Positions 8,351 through 16,501 of a stretch of DNA of 36,461 nucleotides are shown piece by piece. Below the pieces are notes generated by a model, which was given only the letters and a program-made list of their open reading frames with translations, was not told where the DNA came from and made no database searches. The stretch comes from Myxococcales bacterium (lineage in GTDB: Bacteria > Myxococcota_A > Polyangia > Polyangiales > Polyangiaceae), in assembly GCA_012514535.1 (NCBI GenBank), contig JAAZAA010000160.1:1-36461 (forward strand). Direction: 5' to 3'. A program made the position numbers and the translations under genes. The number at the start of each line of letters is the position of its first letter. The first letter of the stretch is position 1.

Positions 8351-9163
8351 ATGGCCGTTCGACAAGAATCTCACGCCCTCCCCGGCGCTCACCTCGACTG
8401 GGAGAAGATGCCAGGTCACTGGCTCCTGGCGCGGTTGGGCAAACGTGTCCTCCGCCCCGGCGGGCTCGAGCTCACCCGAGCGATGCTCGACGGGCTCGAC
8501 ATCTCTCCTCGAGACACCGTCGTCGAGCTCGCGCCGGGGCTCGGGACCACGGCGCGCCTCGCCCTGGCGCGCGCCCCGGCCTCCTACGTCGGGGTGGAGC
8601 GGGACGAGGCGGCGGTCGCGTCGACGAGGCGGTATCTGCGCCCCGGCCGCGACGATTGTCGGCGGGGCGTGGCCGCGAACACGGAGCTCCCCGACGCCTT
8701 CGCGTCCGTCCTCTACGGCGAGGCGATGTTGACCATGCAGACGACTCCGCAGAAGGAGGCGATCGTGCGGGAGGCGCGGCGCGTCCTGCGCTCCGGGGGA
8801 CGCTATGGGATCCACGAGCTCGCCATCGCCCCCGACGACCTGGCCGTGGCGGAGAAGGAGGCCATCCAGCGGGAGCTCTCCGACGCCATCCACGTGGGCG
8901 CGCGTCCGCTCACCGTCGGCGAGTGGCGTGAGCTCCTCGAGGGGGCGGGGTTCCGGATCCTGCAGACGACGACCGCGCCGATGCACCTGCTCCACCCGAC
9001 GCGGATCCTGGCGGACGAGGGGCTCGCGGGGGCGCTGCGCTTCGCCGCGAACGTCGCGCGGACGCCAGCGGCTTGGAGGCGCCTGGGAGAGATGCGCTCG
9101 ATGTTTCGGAAGCACGAGGCGCGGCTCTGCGCGGTGATGTTCGTCGCCGAGGCGGTGAGCTGA
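8351..9163 (+). CDS. SAM-dependent class I methyltransferase in the nor island
   Basis: The 270-aa protein has a clear Rossmann methyltransferase core: motif I VVELAPGLGTTARLALAR (about 57-74), an acidic ribose-binding residue in YVGVERDEAAV, ANTELPDAFASVLYGEAMLTMQ as motifs II/III, and REARRVLRSGGRYGIHEL downstream. ATG 8351 follows an aaagggag ribosome site by about 7 nt and lies 52 bp after the A-type/rhodanese gene, so both probably share the sigma54 promoter. The substrate is unknown. Methyltransferases of this kind appear next to denitrification genes in other genomes, but I cannot assign a reaction. It is followed by a strong hairpin. Confidence 0.85.
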   Translation: MAVRQESHALPGAHLDWEKMPGHWLLARLGKRVLRPGGLELTRAMLDGLDISPRDTVVELAPGLGTTARLALARAPASYVGVERDEAAVASTRRYLRPGRDDCRRGVAANTELPDAFASVLYGEAMLTMQTTPQKEAIVREARRVLRSGGRYGIHELAIAPDDLAVAEKEAIQRELSDAIHVGARPLTVGEWRELLEGAGFRILQTTTAPMHLLHPTRILADEGLAGALRFAANVARTPAAWRRLGEMRSMFRKHEARLCAVMFVAEAVS

Positions 9164-9223
9164 TCCCCGCGAGCGCTCGGCTTCCGCGTCGGAGCTTCGA
9201 TCCGGCGACGAGCTCGAAAACAG

Positions 9224-9247
9224 GCGCCCGGCCTTGGGGCCGGGCGC
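9224..9247 (+). terminator. GC-rich hairpin after the methyltransferase gene
   Basis: A perfect 10-bp inverted repeat, gcgcccggcc / ggccgggcgc, encloses a 4-nt ttgg loop 61 bp after the methyltransferase stop. No T-run follows, so it is either a Rho-independent terminator of the GC-rich type common in such genomes or an mRNA-stabilising hairpin. Confidence 0.65.
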
Positions 9248-9278
9248 TCCCGACTCCCTGGAGGAGGAGTGAGGCTTT

Positions 9279-9320
9279 GGGAACCCCGCTTCGGGAACCC
9301 CGCTTCGGGAACCCTGCGGG
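9279..9320. repeat. 14-bp tandem repeat, three copies
   Basis: The unit gggaaccccgcttc occurs exactly at 9279-9292 and 9293-9306 and degenerates in a third copy at 9307-9320 (gggaaccctgcggg). It is noncoding and lies between the hairpin and the norC promoter region. No function is evident. Confidence 0.85.
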
Positions 9321-9637
9321 AAAGGAGAGGAGCTCGACGGAGGGAGTGCCTGCCGGCTTTGGGGCCAGGCAAATGAATCCTGCTTCCATCATTCAATCCT
9401 CGTCCTCTGGGGGACGCGGCCCCCGCGTTCGTCGTGGCGGCGCGGGCGAAGGCGACAGTGTGAGAGATTGAAGAGCGACCGATGTCGCGCACGATTTGCG
9501 CGAAGGCTCGAGTGGTCGAGCGCGCTCCTGTGACGGGCTCGTGAGAGTGCACGAATGTCCCAAGAGTCTAGACGTCGACATTTGCGAACAGTACCCTGGG
9601 TGAAATTCGTGAGCAGTTGCTGACACGGTCCTGGCCT

Positions 9638-9805
9638 ATGACGACCTCCGCACCCATCAAGCCATCGCCTCCCGCCGCGGGAGGAGTGAACCCACTCTAT
9701 GTCGTCTTCCGAGTCTTCGCCTTCGTCGTGCTGATTTCGATGCTCGCGACGATGATCTACTCCGGCTGGGTCGCTCTCGAGAACTGGGGCGCGATCCGCG
9801 TCTGA
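9638..9805 (+). CDS. Small single-pass membrane protein preceding norC
   Basis: This 55-aa ORF encodes a Pro/Ala-rich N-terminus of about 22 residues and one strong membrane helix, about YVVFRVFAFVVLISMLATMI, followed by a short polar tail ending WGAIRV. ATG 9638 lies 50 bp before norC on the same strand, so cotranscription is likely. It could be an accessory or structural small subunit of the NorCB complex, like the small extra helices found with some heme-copper oxidases, but I recognise no family. No strong ribosome site is seen, so the gene call rests on composition and position. Confidence 0.65.
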   Translation: MTTSAPIKPSPPAAGGVNPLYVVFRVFAFVVLISMLATMIYSGWVALENWGAIRV

Positions 9806-9855
9806 ACGAGATCGTCCCACAGCGCGTGCCCTCTCCCTCGTAGCTCCTATCCGCC

Positions 9856-10677
9856 ATGACGAAGCGCCATACACGCCTGTTTTTCCTCGGAGGGACCATC
9901 CTCTTCGCCCTCATCTTCGCGGGCATGACCATCGACACGCACCGTCACTTCGACCGGCTCACCAACGCGGACAAGCTGACGGACGAGGTCATCGCGGGGA
10001 ACCACGTCTGGCACCGGAACAACTGCATCAACTGCCATACCTTGTTCGGTGAAGGCGCCTACTATGCGCCGGATCTCACCAAGATCGCCCAGCAGCGCGG
10101 CGCCGCCTATCTCGCGGCCTTCCTCCGAGATCCGTCACAATTCTATTCAGAGAAGGTGCATCGGCGCTTGATGCCGAACCCCAACCTGAGCGAGACGGAG
10201 ATCGCCAACGTCATCACCTTCCTCGAGTGGGTGTCGAACATCGACAACCAAGGGTGGCCTCCGCGCCCCATCGTCGTGACGAGCGGGCAGTTCACCCAAG
10301 TGAGCAACACCCCAGAACCCGCCCAGGCGGTCTCGGACAACCCGGTCGACCTGGGCAACGCGCTCTTCTTCTCCGCGGAGCTGGCCTGTCAGGCGTGCCA
10401 CTCGACGCGAGCGGACGTCACCCTGGCGGGCCCCTCCTTGGCAGGCATCAAGGCGCGCGCCGAGGAGATCCTGAAGGATCCTTCCTATACCGGTTCGGCC
10501 AAGGACGTGGAGGGCTTCATCCGTGAGTCCATCGTGGAGCCCAGCGTGTACCTCAACCCCGGCCCGAACTTCTCGACCGGCCCTGGGGGTGTCTCGCTGA
10601 TGCCGGCCGACTACAAGACGCGCCTCGAGGCCGAGCAGATCGACCACCTCGTCGCCTATCTCATGACCCTGCGTTGA
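9856..10677 (+). CDS. norC: Nitric oxide reductase cytochrome c subunit with a second cytochrome c domain
   Basis: The 273-aa protein has an N-terminal membrane anchor (about 8-25, LFFLGGTILFALIFAGM) and then a NorC domain with heme motif CINCH at 57-61, the family's NCINCHTLFGEGAYYAPDL signature and a likely Met ligand in RRLMPN (M105). A second CxxCH, CQACH at 178-182, begins another cytochrome c domain with GPSLAGI and a Met in SLMPADY. Canonical NorC is about 150 aa with one heme, so this is an extended diheme form. NorC passes electrons from periplasmic donors to NorB. Its TGA lies 6 bp before the norB ATG. Confidence 0.95.
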   Translation: MTKRHTRLFFLGGTILFALIFAGMTIDTHRHFDRLTNADKLTDEVIAGNHVWHRNNCINCHTLFGEGAYYAPDLTKIAQQRGAAYLAAFLRDPSQFYSEKVHRRLMPNPNLSETEIANVITFLEWVSNIDNQGWPPRPIVVTSGQFTQVSNTPEPAQAVSDNPVDLGNALFFSAELACQACHSTRADVTLAGPSLAGIKARAEEILKDPSYTGSAKDVEGFIRESIVEPSVYLNPGPNFSTGPGGVSLMPADYKTRLEAEQIDHLVAYLMTLR

Positions 10678-10683
10678 GTTCCG

Positions 10684-12075
10684 ATGCGTTACCGTACCCA
10701 ATCCATCGCCTACTGGTACTTCGCCTTCGCAGTGTGCCTGTTCGGGCTGCAGATGGTCTTCGGGCTGCTCTCCGCGGTGAAGTACCTCGGCCCGGATCCG
10801 CTCATCGACATCATCCCGTTCGATCGCTCGAAGGCGGTTCACACGAACCTCCTCATCGTCTGGGTCCTGACCGGCTTCATGGGCGCGAGCTATTACGTGG
10901 TGCCCGAGGAGTCGCGCGCCGAGATCTACAGCCCGAAGCTCGCTTACTTCCAGCTCGGGCTCTGGGCCACTGGCGGCGTGACCGCCGTGGTGGGGTATCT
11001 CTTCGGCTGGACCACGGGGCACAAGCTGCTCGAGCAGCCGTATCCCGTGAAGCTCACGATCGTCATCGTGATGTTGATGTTCCTCTACAACATCCTGATG
11101 ACCATCCGGAAGGCGGGGCGCTGGACCACCACCGAGGGGGTGTTGATCGCCGGGCTCGGCCTGGCCGCCTTGCTCTATCTGCCGGCGCTGATCTCCTTCG
11201 ACAACTACACGATCAGCATCTTCTATCGCTGGTGGACGATCCACCTGTGGGTCGAGGGCGTCTGGGAGATGGTCCAGGCGGGCCTGCTCGCGTATCTGCT
11301 GATCCGCCTGTCCGGCGCCGATCGGGAGGTGATGGAGAAATGGCTCTACGTCATCGTCGGCCTGGTCTTCATCGCCGGCATCATCGGCACGGCGCACCAC
11401 TACTACTGGGTGGGGGTGCCCGCATACTGGCTCCCCATCGGTGGGCTGTTCAGCGCCCTCGAGCCCCTCGCCCTGTTCGTGATGGTGGCCTACGCCTACG
11501 TGGCGATGCGTCGCTCGGGGCTCAAGCACCCCAACAGCCTCGCCTTGCACTGGACGATCGGGAGCGCCATCTTCACCGCCTTCGGCGCGGGCCTGCTCGG
11601 GCTCGCCCACACCTGGCCCGCGGTGAACAAGTGGACCCACGGCACCCTGATCACGCCGATGCACGGGCACTCCGCCTTCTTCGGCGCCTACGTGATGATC
11701 AACCTCGCCATCATCACCTTCGCCCTGCCGACGCTCACCGACCGTCGTGAGGGCGAGGACCAGAAGCTCGGGTACTGGGCGTTCTGGCTCATGTCGGCGG
11801 GGATGTTCGGCATGACTCTGGCCTTCGCCGCGGCGGGCGTGGGGCAGGTGTACCTCGAGCGGATCATGGGCCTCGGCTACCTCGAGACCCAGCTCAAGCT
11901 GCAGGTCCACATGATCATGCTCACCGCGACGGGGGTGCTGTTCAGCATCGGCGTCGGGCTCTTCGTCTACGACTTCTTCCGGGCGCGCCCCCGCTTCATC
12001 ACGCAAGGGGACGGGGCGCCGCGGGGAGACGAGGAGGCCGCTCCCGACGACGGCGCGGCGGCGGAGCCTGCATGA
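10684..12075 (+). CDS. norB: Nitric oxide reductase catalytic subunit NorB (cNOR type)
   Basis: This 463-aa heme-copper-oxidase family protein reduces two NO to N2O in the cytoplasmic membrane. It has about 12 helices and all expected metal ligands: H53 and H329 for heme b, H327 for heme b3 (MHGHSAFFGAY), H187, H238 and H239 for the non-heme iron FeB (TIHLWVEGVWEM; GTAHHYYWVG), and the conserved glutamates E191 and E195. Its length matches NorB of the two-subunit NorCB enzyme, with no N-terminal quinol-oxidase extension of the qNOR type. The C-terminal tail is acidic and Ala-rich. It follows norC directly. Confidence 0.97.
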   Translation: MRYRTQSIAYWYFAFAVCLFGLQMVFGLLSAVKYLGPDPLIDIIPFDRSKAVHTNLLIVWVLTGFMGASYYVVPEESRAEIYSPKLAYFQLGLWATGGVTAVVGYLFGWTTGHKLLEQPYPVKLTIVIVMLMFLYNILMTIRKAGRWTTTEGVLIAGLGLAALLYLPALISFDNYTISIFYRWWTIHLWVEGVWEMVQAGLLAYLLIRLSGADREVMEKWLYVIVGLVFIAGIIGTAHHYYWVGVPAYWLPIGGLFSALEPLALFVMVAYAYVAMRRSGLKHPNSLALHWTIGSAIFTAFGAGLLGLAHTWPAVNKWTHGTLITPMHGHSAFFGAYVMINLAIITFALPTLTDRREGEDQKLGYWAFWLMSAGMFGMTLAFAAAGVGQVYLERIMGLGYLETQLKLQVHMIMLTATGVLFSIGVGLFVYDFFRARPRFITQGDGAPRGDEEAAPDDGAAAEPA

Positions 12076-12145
12076 GCTGGCGCGGGCTCGTCCCCGGGCG
12101 CGGCGCTGTACGTGCCCCGCGGGACGGGCCACCCTCTGACTCGGC

Positions 12146-12973
12146 ATGACCACATCAGGGAGCTCGAGCTCGACCGAGGGCGTGCGCCGGCTGCGCGAGG
12201 AGCCGTACTACCTCGCGACCGGCGACGAGGTGAGGATCTTCCAGCAGTGCCACGAGCGGCGCCTGGCGGTGATGCTCAAGGGGCCGACGGGGTGCGGCAA
12301 GACGCGCTTCGTCGAGCACATGGCGTGGCGGCTGGGGCGTCCCTTGATCACCGTGTCCTGCCACGACGATCTGTCCGCGAGCGACCTCACGGGGCGCTAC
12401 CTGGTCCGGGGCGGGGAGACGATCTGGCAGGACGGGCCGCTCACCCAGGCGGTGCGCATGGGCGCCTTGTGTTACCTCGACGAGGTGGTGGAGGCGCGGC
12501 AGGACACGGTCGTCGTCATCCACCCGCTGACGGACCATCGTCGCCTGCTGCCCATCGAGAAGACCGGGGAGCTCATCGAGGCGGCCGAGGGGTTTCAGCT
12601 CGTCGTCTCCTACAACCCCGGCTACCAGCACGTGCTCAAGGACCTCAAACCGAGCACGCGCCAGCGCTTCGTGGCCCTGGAGTTCGACTTCCCGCCGCCG
12701 GAGCGGGAGATCGAGATCGTCCAGCACGAGAGCTCCGTGGAGCGCGCCGTCGCCCACGAGCTGGTGGCCCTGGGAGGGCGGCTGCGTCACCTCCGCGATC
12801 GCGGCCTGGCGGAGGTGCCGAGCACGCGCCTGCTCGTGGCCGCGGCGCGGCTCATCGCCGGCGGCATCGACGCGAAGACGGCCTGCCGCGTGGGCCTGGT
12901 GGCGCCGCTGTCCGACGACGCGGAGCTGGTCGAGGCGATGCACGATCTGATCGATCTGACGATCGGCCGCTGA
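12146..12973 (+). CDS. norQ: NorQ MoxR-type AAA+ ATPase
   Basis: The 275-aa ATPase belongs to the MoxR/CbbQ/NorQ group, which works with a von Willebrand A partner (NorD) to insert FeB into NorB. Visible motifs are Walker A GPTGCGKT (46-53), Walker B ALCYLDEVVEAR (about 107-118) and sensor 1 VVSYNPGYQ. The CbbQ/NorQ C-terminal segment contains VPSTRLLVAAARLI. It begins 70 bp after norB and ends 19 bp before norD. Confidence 0.95.
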   Translation: MTTSGSSSSTEGVRRLREEPYYLATGDEVRIFQQCHERRLAVMLKGPTGCGKTRFVEHMAWRLGRPLITVSCHDDLSASDLTGRYLVRGGETIWQDGPLTQAVRMGALCYLDEVVEARQDTVVVIHPLTDHRRLLPIEKTGELIEAAEGFQLVVSYNPGYQHVLKDLKPSTRQRFVALEFDFPPPEREIEIVQHESSVERAVAHELVALGGRLRHLRDRGLAEVPSTRLLVAAARLIAGGIDAKTACRVGLVAPLSDDAELVEAMHDLIDLTIGR

Positions 12974-12992
12974 GGGCGGCTGGAGCCGGGCC

Positions 12993-14987
12993 ATGGCAGA
13001 ACCCGAAGAGCTCCTCCTCGACGGAGCCCACCACGCGACGCAGTTCGTCCGGCGCCTCTGGCGGCGCGGCGCGGAGGGGGCGGACCCGGCGGTGTTGCAG
13101 CTGGTCGACGTGCGCGCGCGGCTCGAGCTCTTCGTGCGGGCCGCCTTCGGGCTCTCGATGACGATCCGCGCCGCGGAGCCGCCCGCGGTGCCCTCCTGGT
13201 TCACGCGCCTCGGGCGGCGCATCCCCGCGCACCTCGTCGAGCGCGCGTGCGCGCCGGGCACCGACGGAGTCGTGCTGCGCCTCCCACCGGAGCTGCCCGT
13301 GGACGCGCGCGGGGGCGGTGGGCTCGCCACCTATCGTCTCTACGCGGCGGAGCAGGCGGCGCGGGCTCTGCGGGAGACGCCCCGCTTCCTCCCCGCGGAT
13401 CCTCTGGAGCGCGCGCTGTACCTCGTCCGAGAGGGGGCGGCCGTCGAGCGGCTGCTCGTGGACGAACTGCCGGGTCTCGGCGACGCCGTGCGAGAGGCCC
13501 GACGCGCGGCCCTGGCGAAGCGACCCGCCCGAGAGCGGCTGTCGGCGCAGGAGGCCGCCGTCGAGGCGGAGCTGCTGGCCGTGCTCGGCGACGATCCGAC
13601 GAGAGGCCCGCGGACGGGGCCGGAGGAGTCTCTGGCGTGGGCGGCGGAGCAGGCGACGCGGATTCGGGGCGTGCGGGGGCCGTTCCGCGGCGTCCCGCGC
13701 GTCATCCCGTGGGGCGAGGTGACCGCGCCGAGCGGGGGCGGGGAGCGGCTCGTCCGGGGCGCCGCGGACGAGCCGGAGGGCGACGCTCCGAAGCCCCGGG
13801 TCGCCAAGATGATCCGGCGACCCCGGGTGCGCAGCGCCGCGGACGACGAGGACGACCAGAACATGGGGATGTGGATGGTCCAGCTCGACGATCCGCAGGA
13901 GCACGTGGAGGACCCCATGGGCTTGCAGCGCCCCGCAGACCGCGACGGCGACGCGGATCCCGAGGGCCTCGCCGACTCCCTCTCGGAGCTGGAGGAGGCG
14001 CGCTTGGTGAAGACACCGGAGCGTCCCCGGGAGGTGCTCACCAGCGACGAACCCGTGCCCGTCGGTGCGGCGCAGGTGCGGCGCGAGGCGACCACTCCGG
14101 GCCTCGTGTACCCCGAGTGGGATTACCGCCGGCGCGCCTACCGCGAGCGCGGCGCCGTCGTGCGGGAGCGGGTGCCCGCCCTGGGGGATCCGCGCTGGGC
14201 GGAGCAGGTGCTCGCGCGCCGGGCGGCCCTTTTGCACGAGGTGCGCCGACGCTTCGAGCGCCTGCGGCCGCGCCGGGTCCGCCTCGGGCGGCAGCGCGAT
14301 GGGGTCGAGGTGGATCTGGCGGCGTACGTGGCGGCCCACGCGGACCGACGCGCCGGGCTCCCCGCCGACGATCGACTCTACGAGGCGGTCCGGTGCACCC
14401 GCCGGGACGTCGCCATCGCGCTGTTGGTCGACGTGAGCGCGTCGACGGACAGCTGGATCACGGGGGACCTCCGCGTGGTGGACGTGGAGAAGGAGGCGCT
14501 GCTCGTCGTCTGCGACGCCCTCGACGCGCTCGGCGATCCCTACACGATCCTGGCCTTCTCGGGGGAGGGGCCCGAGGCGGTGTCCGTGCGCCGGTTGAAG
14601 TCCTTCGAGGAGCAGATCGGGCCCCTCGTGCGGCGCCGGATCGCGGGCCTCGAGCCCGAGCGCTACACCCGCATGGGCGCGGCGCTGCGCCACGCCACGG
14701 CGCTCCTCGTCCGCAAGCCCGCCCGGCACCGCCTGCTGCTCGTCCTCTCCGACGGCAAGCCGAACGACGTGGATCAATACGAGGGGCGCTACGGCGTCGA
14801 GGACACGCGCCAGGCGGTCTGCGAAGCACGTCTGCAGGGGCTGCACCCCTTCTGCGTGACCGTCGACCGCCTGGCGCCCGCGTACATGCCGCGGATCTTC
14901 GGGAGCGGCGGGTACGCCGCCTTGCATCACCCCGAGCACCTGCCGTCGGTGCTGGTGGATGTGCTGCGGCGCCTCGTGAAGGCCTGA
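12993..14987 (+). CDS. norD: NorD von Willebrand factor A domain protein
   Basis: The 664-aa product is the NorQ partner needed to activate NO reductase. The N-terminal two thirds are helical and charged, with an acidic central segment (about 270-360). The C-terminal VWA domain carries the metal-ion-dependent adhesion site: DVSAST (from residue 480), a Thr in RYTRMGAAL, and LSDGKPND (from about 585). Length and order (norCBQD) match the family. A 7-bp inverted repeat overlapping the stop codon may end the transcript. Confidence 0.95.
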   Translation: MAEPEELLLDGAHHATQFVRRLWRRGAEGADPAVLQLVDVRARLELFVRAAFGLSMTIRAAEPPAVPSWFTRLGRRIPAHLVERACAPGTDGVVLRLPPELPVDARGGGGLATYRLYAAEQAARALRETPRFLPADPLERALYLVREGAAVERLLVDELPGLGDAVREARRAALAKRPARERLSAQEAAVEAELLAVLGDDPTRGPRTGPEESLAWAAEQATRIRGVRGPFRGVPRVIPWGEVTAPSGGGERLVRGAADEPEGDAPKPRVAKMIRRPRVRSAADDEDDQNMGMWMVQLDDPQEHVEDPMGLQRPADRDGDADPEGLADSLSELEEARLVKTPERPREVLTSDEPVPVGAAQVRREATTPGLVYPEWDYRRRAYRERGAVVRERVPALGDPRWAEQVLARRAALLHEVRRRFERLRPRRVRLGRQRDGVEVDLAAYVAAHADRRAGLPADDRLYEAVRCTRRDVAIALLVDVSASTDSWITGDLRVVDVEKEALLVVCDALDALGDPYTILAFSGEGPEAVSVRRLKSFEEQIGPLVRRRIAGLEPERYTRMGAALRHATALLVRKPARHRLLLVLSDGKPNDVDQYEGRYGVEDTRQAVCEARLQGLHPFCVTVDRLAPAYMPRIFGSGGYAALHHPEHLPSVLVDVLRRLVKA

Positions 14988-15005
14988 GCTGGGCCGAGTC
15001 AGGCC
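14981..15005 (+). terminator. Inverted repeat at the end of norD
   Basis: The arms ggcctga (14981-14987, including the norD stop codon) and tcaggcc (14999-15005) are perfectly complementary with an 11-nt loop. It lies between the convergent norD and gcdH genes. There is no T-run, so terminator function is only likely. Confidence 0.5.
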
Positions 15006-15081
15006 GCGGTGATGCGATCGTGAGAGGGCACGCCGTTCGGGCGCCGTCCGGGACCGGCGCTGGGCGTCGACCGGCGCGGGC

Positions 15082-16293
15082 TCAGAAGGCGCTCTCGCCC
15101 GTCAGCGCCTTGCCCAGCACGAGGGTGTGGATCTCGTGGGTGCCCTCGTAGGTGAAGACGCTCTCGAGGTTCAGGAGGTGACGCACCGGGGGGTAGTCGA
15201 GCAAGATGCCGTTGGCGCCGAGCAGCGCGCGGCTCTGACGGGCCGCGTCCAGGGCCACGGCGACGTTGGTGCGCTTGCAGAGGGAGACCTGCTCCGGGCG
15301 CAGGCGTCCGTGACGATCCTTCGCGCGCGCGTAATGCAGCGCCATGATCTCGCCCTGCACGATGCCGCTCGCCATCGTCACCAGGCGCTCCTGCACGAGC
15401 TGCTTGCGGGCGAGGGGACCGTCGAACTGTCGCCGCTCGCGCACGTAGTCGACGGCGCTCTCGTAGCAGGCCTTGGCGGCGCCGAGGGCACCCCAGGCGA
15501 TGCCGAAGCGCGCCTGGTTGAGGCAGGCGAGGGGAGCGCCGAGCCCGGGCTTGGAGGGCAGGAGGTTCGCGGCGGGGATCCGACACTCGTCCAGCACCAG
15601 CTCGCCCGTCTCGCTGGCGCGCAGGCTCATCTTGCCCCGGGTGCGCGGCGTCTCGAACCCGCGGGTGCCCCGCTCGACCAGGAAGCCGCGGATGGTGGAG
15701 GCGCCCCGATCGGGGGCTGCCCCGGAGGCGTCGTCGTCCGCGACCTTGGCCCAGACCACCGCCACCTGCGCGATGGGCGCGTTGGTGATCCACATCTTCG
15801 TCCCGTTGAGCACCCAGTCGCTCCCGGAGCGGCGCGCGTAGGTGCGCATGGATCCGGGATCCGAGCCGCTGTCGGGCTCCGTCAGGCCGAAGCAACCGAT
15901 GACCTCGCCGCGAGCCATCGCCGGCAGGAAGCGCGCGCGCTGCTCTTCGCTGCCGTGGGCGTAGATCGCGTACATGGCCAGGGATCCCTGCACGCTGACG
16001 AAGCTCCTGAGGGCGCTGTCGCCGTACTCGAGCTCCTGGAGCACCAGCCCGTACTCGACGGAGTTCATGCCCGCGCACTCGTAGCCGGGGATCGACGCCC
16101 CGAGCACGCCGAGCCGGGCGAGCTCCGGGACGAGCTCCAGGGGGAAGCGCTCCGTCTCGAACAGCTCTGCGGCCTGGGGCAGATACTCGCTGCGCACGAA
16201 GCGACGGACCGAGGCACGGATCAGACGCTCCTGCTCCGTGAGGTGCTCGTCCAACGCCGAGAGCTGCTCGAGGCCGAGAGGCGGAGTCGACAT
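15082..16293 (-). CDS. gcdH: Glutaryl-CoA dehydrogenase (acyl-CoA dehydrogenase family)
   Basis: This 403-aa flavoenzyme of the lysine, tryptophan and benzoate degradation routes oxidises and decarboxylates glutaryl-CoA to crotonyl-CoA. Family signatures are CFGLTEPDSGSDPGSMRTYA (FAD/substrate loop), WVLNGTKMWITNAP, RRQFDGPLARKQLVQERL and the C-terminal FTYEGTHEIHTLVLG containing the catalytic Glu. The YEGTH motif and length fit GcdH better than short-chain acyl-CoA dehydrogenases. ATG 16293 is preceded by GGGAGAGG at good spacing; the longer open frame upstream is Arg/Pro-rich and unlike protein. It stands alone here. Confidence 0.92.
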   Translation of the reverse strand: MSTPPLGLEQLSALDEHLTEQERLIRASVRRFVRSEYLPQAAELFETERFPLELVPELARLGVLGASIPGYECAGMNSVEYGLVLQELEYGDSALRSFVSVQGSLAMYAIYAHGSEEQRARFLPAMARGEVIGCFGLTEPDSGSDPGSMRTYARRSGSDWVLNGTKMWITNAPIAQVAVVWAKVADDDASGAAPDRGASTIRGFLVERGTRGFETPRTRGKMSLRASETGELVLDECRIPAANLLPSKPGLGAPLACLNQARFGIAWGALGAAKACYESAVDYVRERRQFDGPLARKQLVQERLVTMASGIVQGEIMALHYARAKDRHGRLRPEQVSLCKRTNVAVALDAARQSRALLGANGILLDYPPVRHLLNLESVFTYEGTHEIHTLVLGKALTGESAF

Positions 16294-16501
16294 GCCTCTC
16301 CCAGGGTACTCTCGCCCCGTGGAGGGAGCCACCGGGGTGCCAGCACAGCGGACGTGCAGCCAGGGCTTAGGACCTGCACGGTGCGGTGTCGGGGTGCGCC
16401 GCTTCGGCGGGTTGCGTCGGCGGGGTGGGGCTTGCCGACGAGCCCGGGACGTCGCGGGGATGGCGCGCGAGGGTCCTCGGGTGAGGCCTCGGGCGGCCCG
16501 G
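16294..16501. other. Intergenic region with hairpins
   Basis: This stretch separates the REC-EAL gene stop from the gcdH start, both minus. It should hold the terminator of the former and the promoter of the latter. Besides the 7-bp stem at 16415-16440, a CGCCG/CGGCG hairpin lies at 16397-16409. No clear promoter is visible. Confidence 0.4.
16415..16440 (-). terminator. Candidate terminator of the REC-EAL gene
   Basis: Perfect 7-bp arms cgtcggc (16415-16421) and gccgacg (16434-16440) enclose a 12-nt loop about 60 bp downstream of the REC-EAL stop on the minus strand. A second small hairpin follows at 16397-16409. There is no T-run. Confidence 0.45.

Larger units (their letters stand above)
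9164..9637. other. Intergenic region before the norCB genes
   Basis: The 474-bp gap holds a strong hairpin (9224-9247), a 14-bp tandem repeat (9279-9320) and a lower-GC zone (about 9455-9637) that should contain the norCB promoter. In that zone AATGTC (9554-9559) and GACATT (9577-9582) form an inverted pair, as do cacgaat (9550-9556) and attcgtg (9605-9611). I see no FNR-type TTGATN4ATCAA site, and no GG-N10-GC sigma54 pair in the stretch nearest the gene (about 9590-9637). Confidence 0.45.

Noticed and set aside
6087-8732. An 881-codon plus-strand open frame opposite the sigma54 activator
   Set aside because: It is antisense to a gene with clear catalytic motifs; its composition is a high-GC shadow and no domain is recognisable.
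9279-9320. Possible CRISPR-like array
   Set aside because: Three adjacent 14-bp copies without spacers are a simple tandem repeat, and no cas gene is present.
12852-14939. A 695-codon minus-strand open frame opposite norD
   Set aside because: norD on the plus strand has a MIDAS motif and fits the norCBQD order; the antisense frame is His/Arg/Pro-rich without domains.
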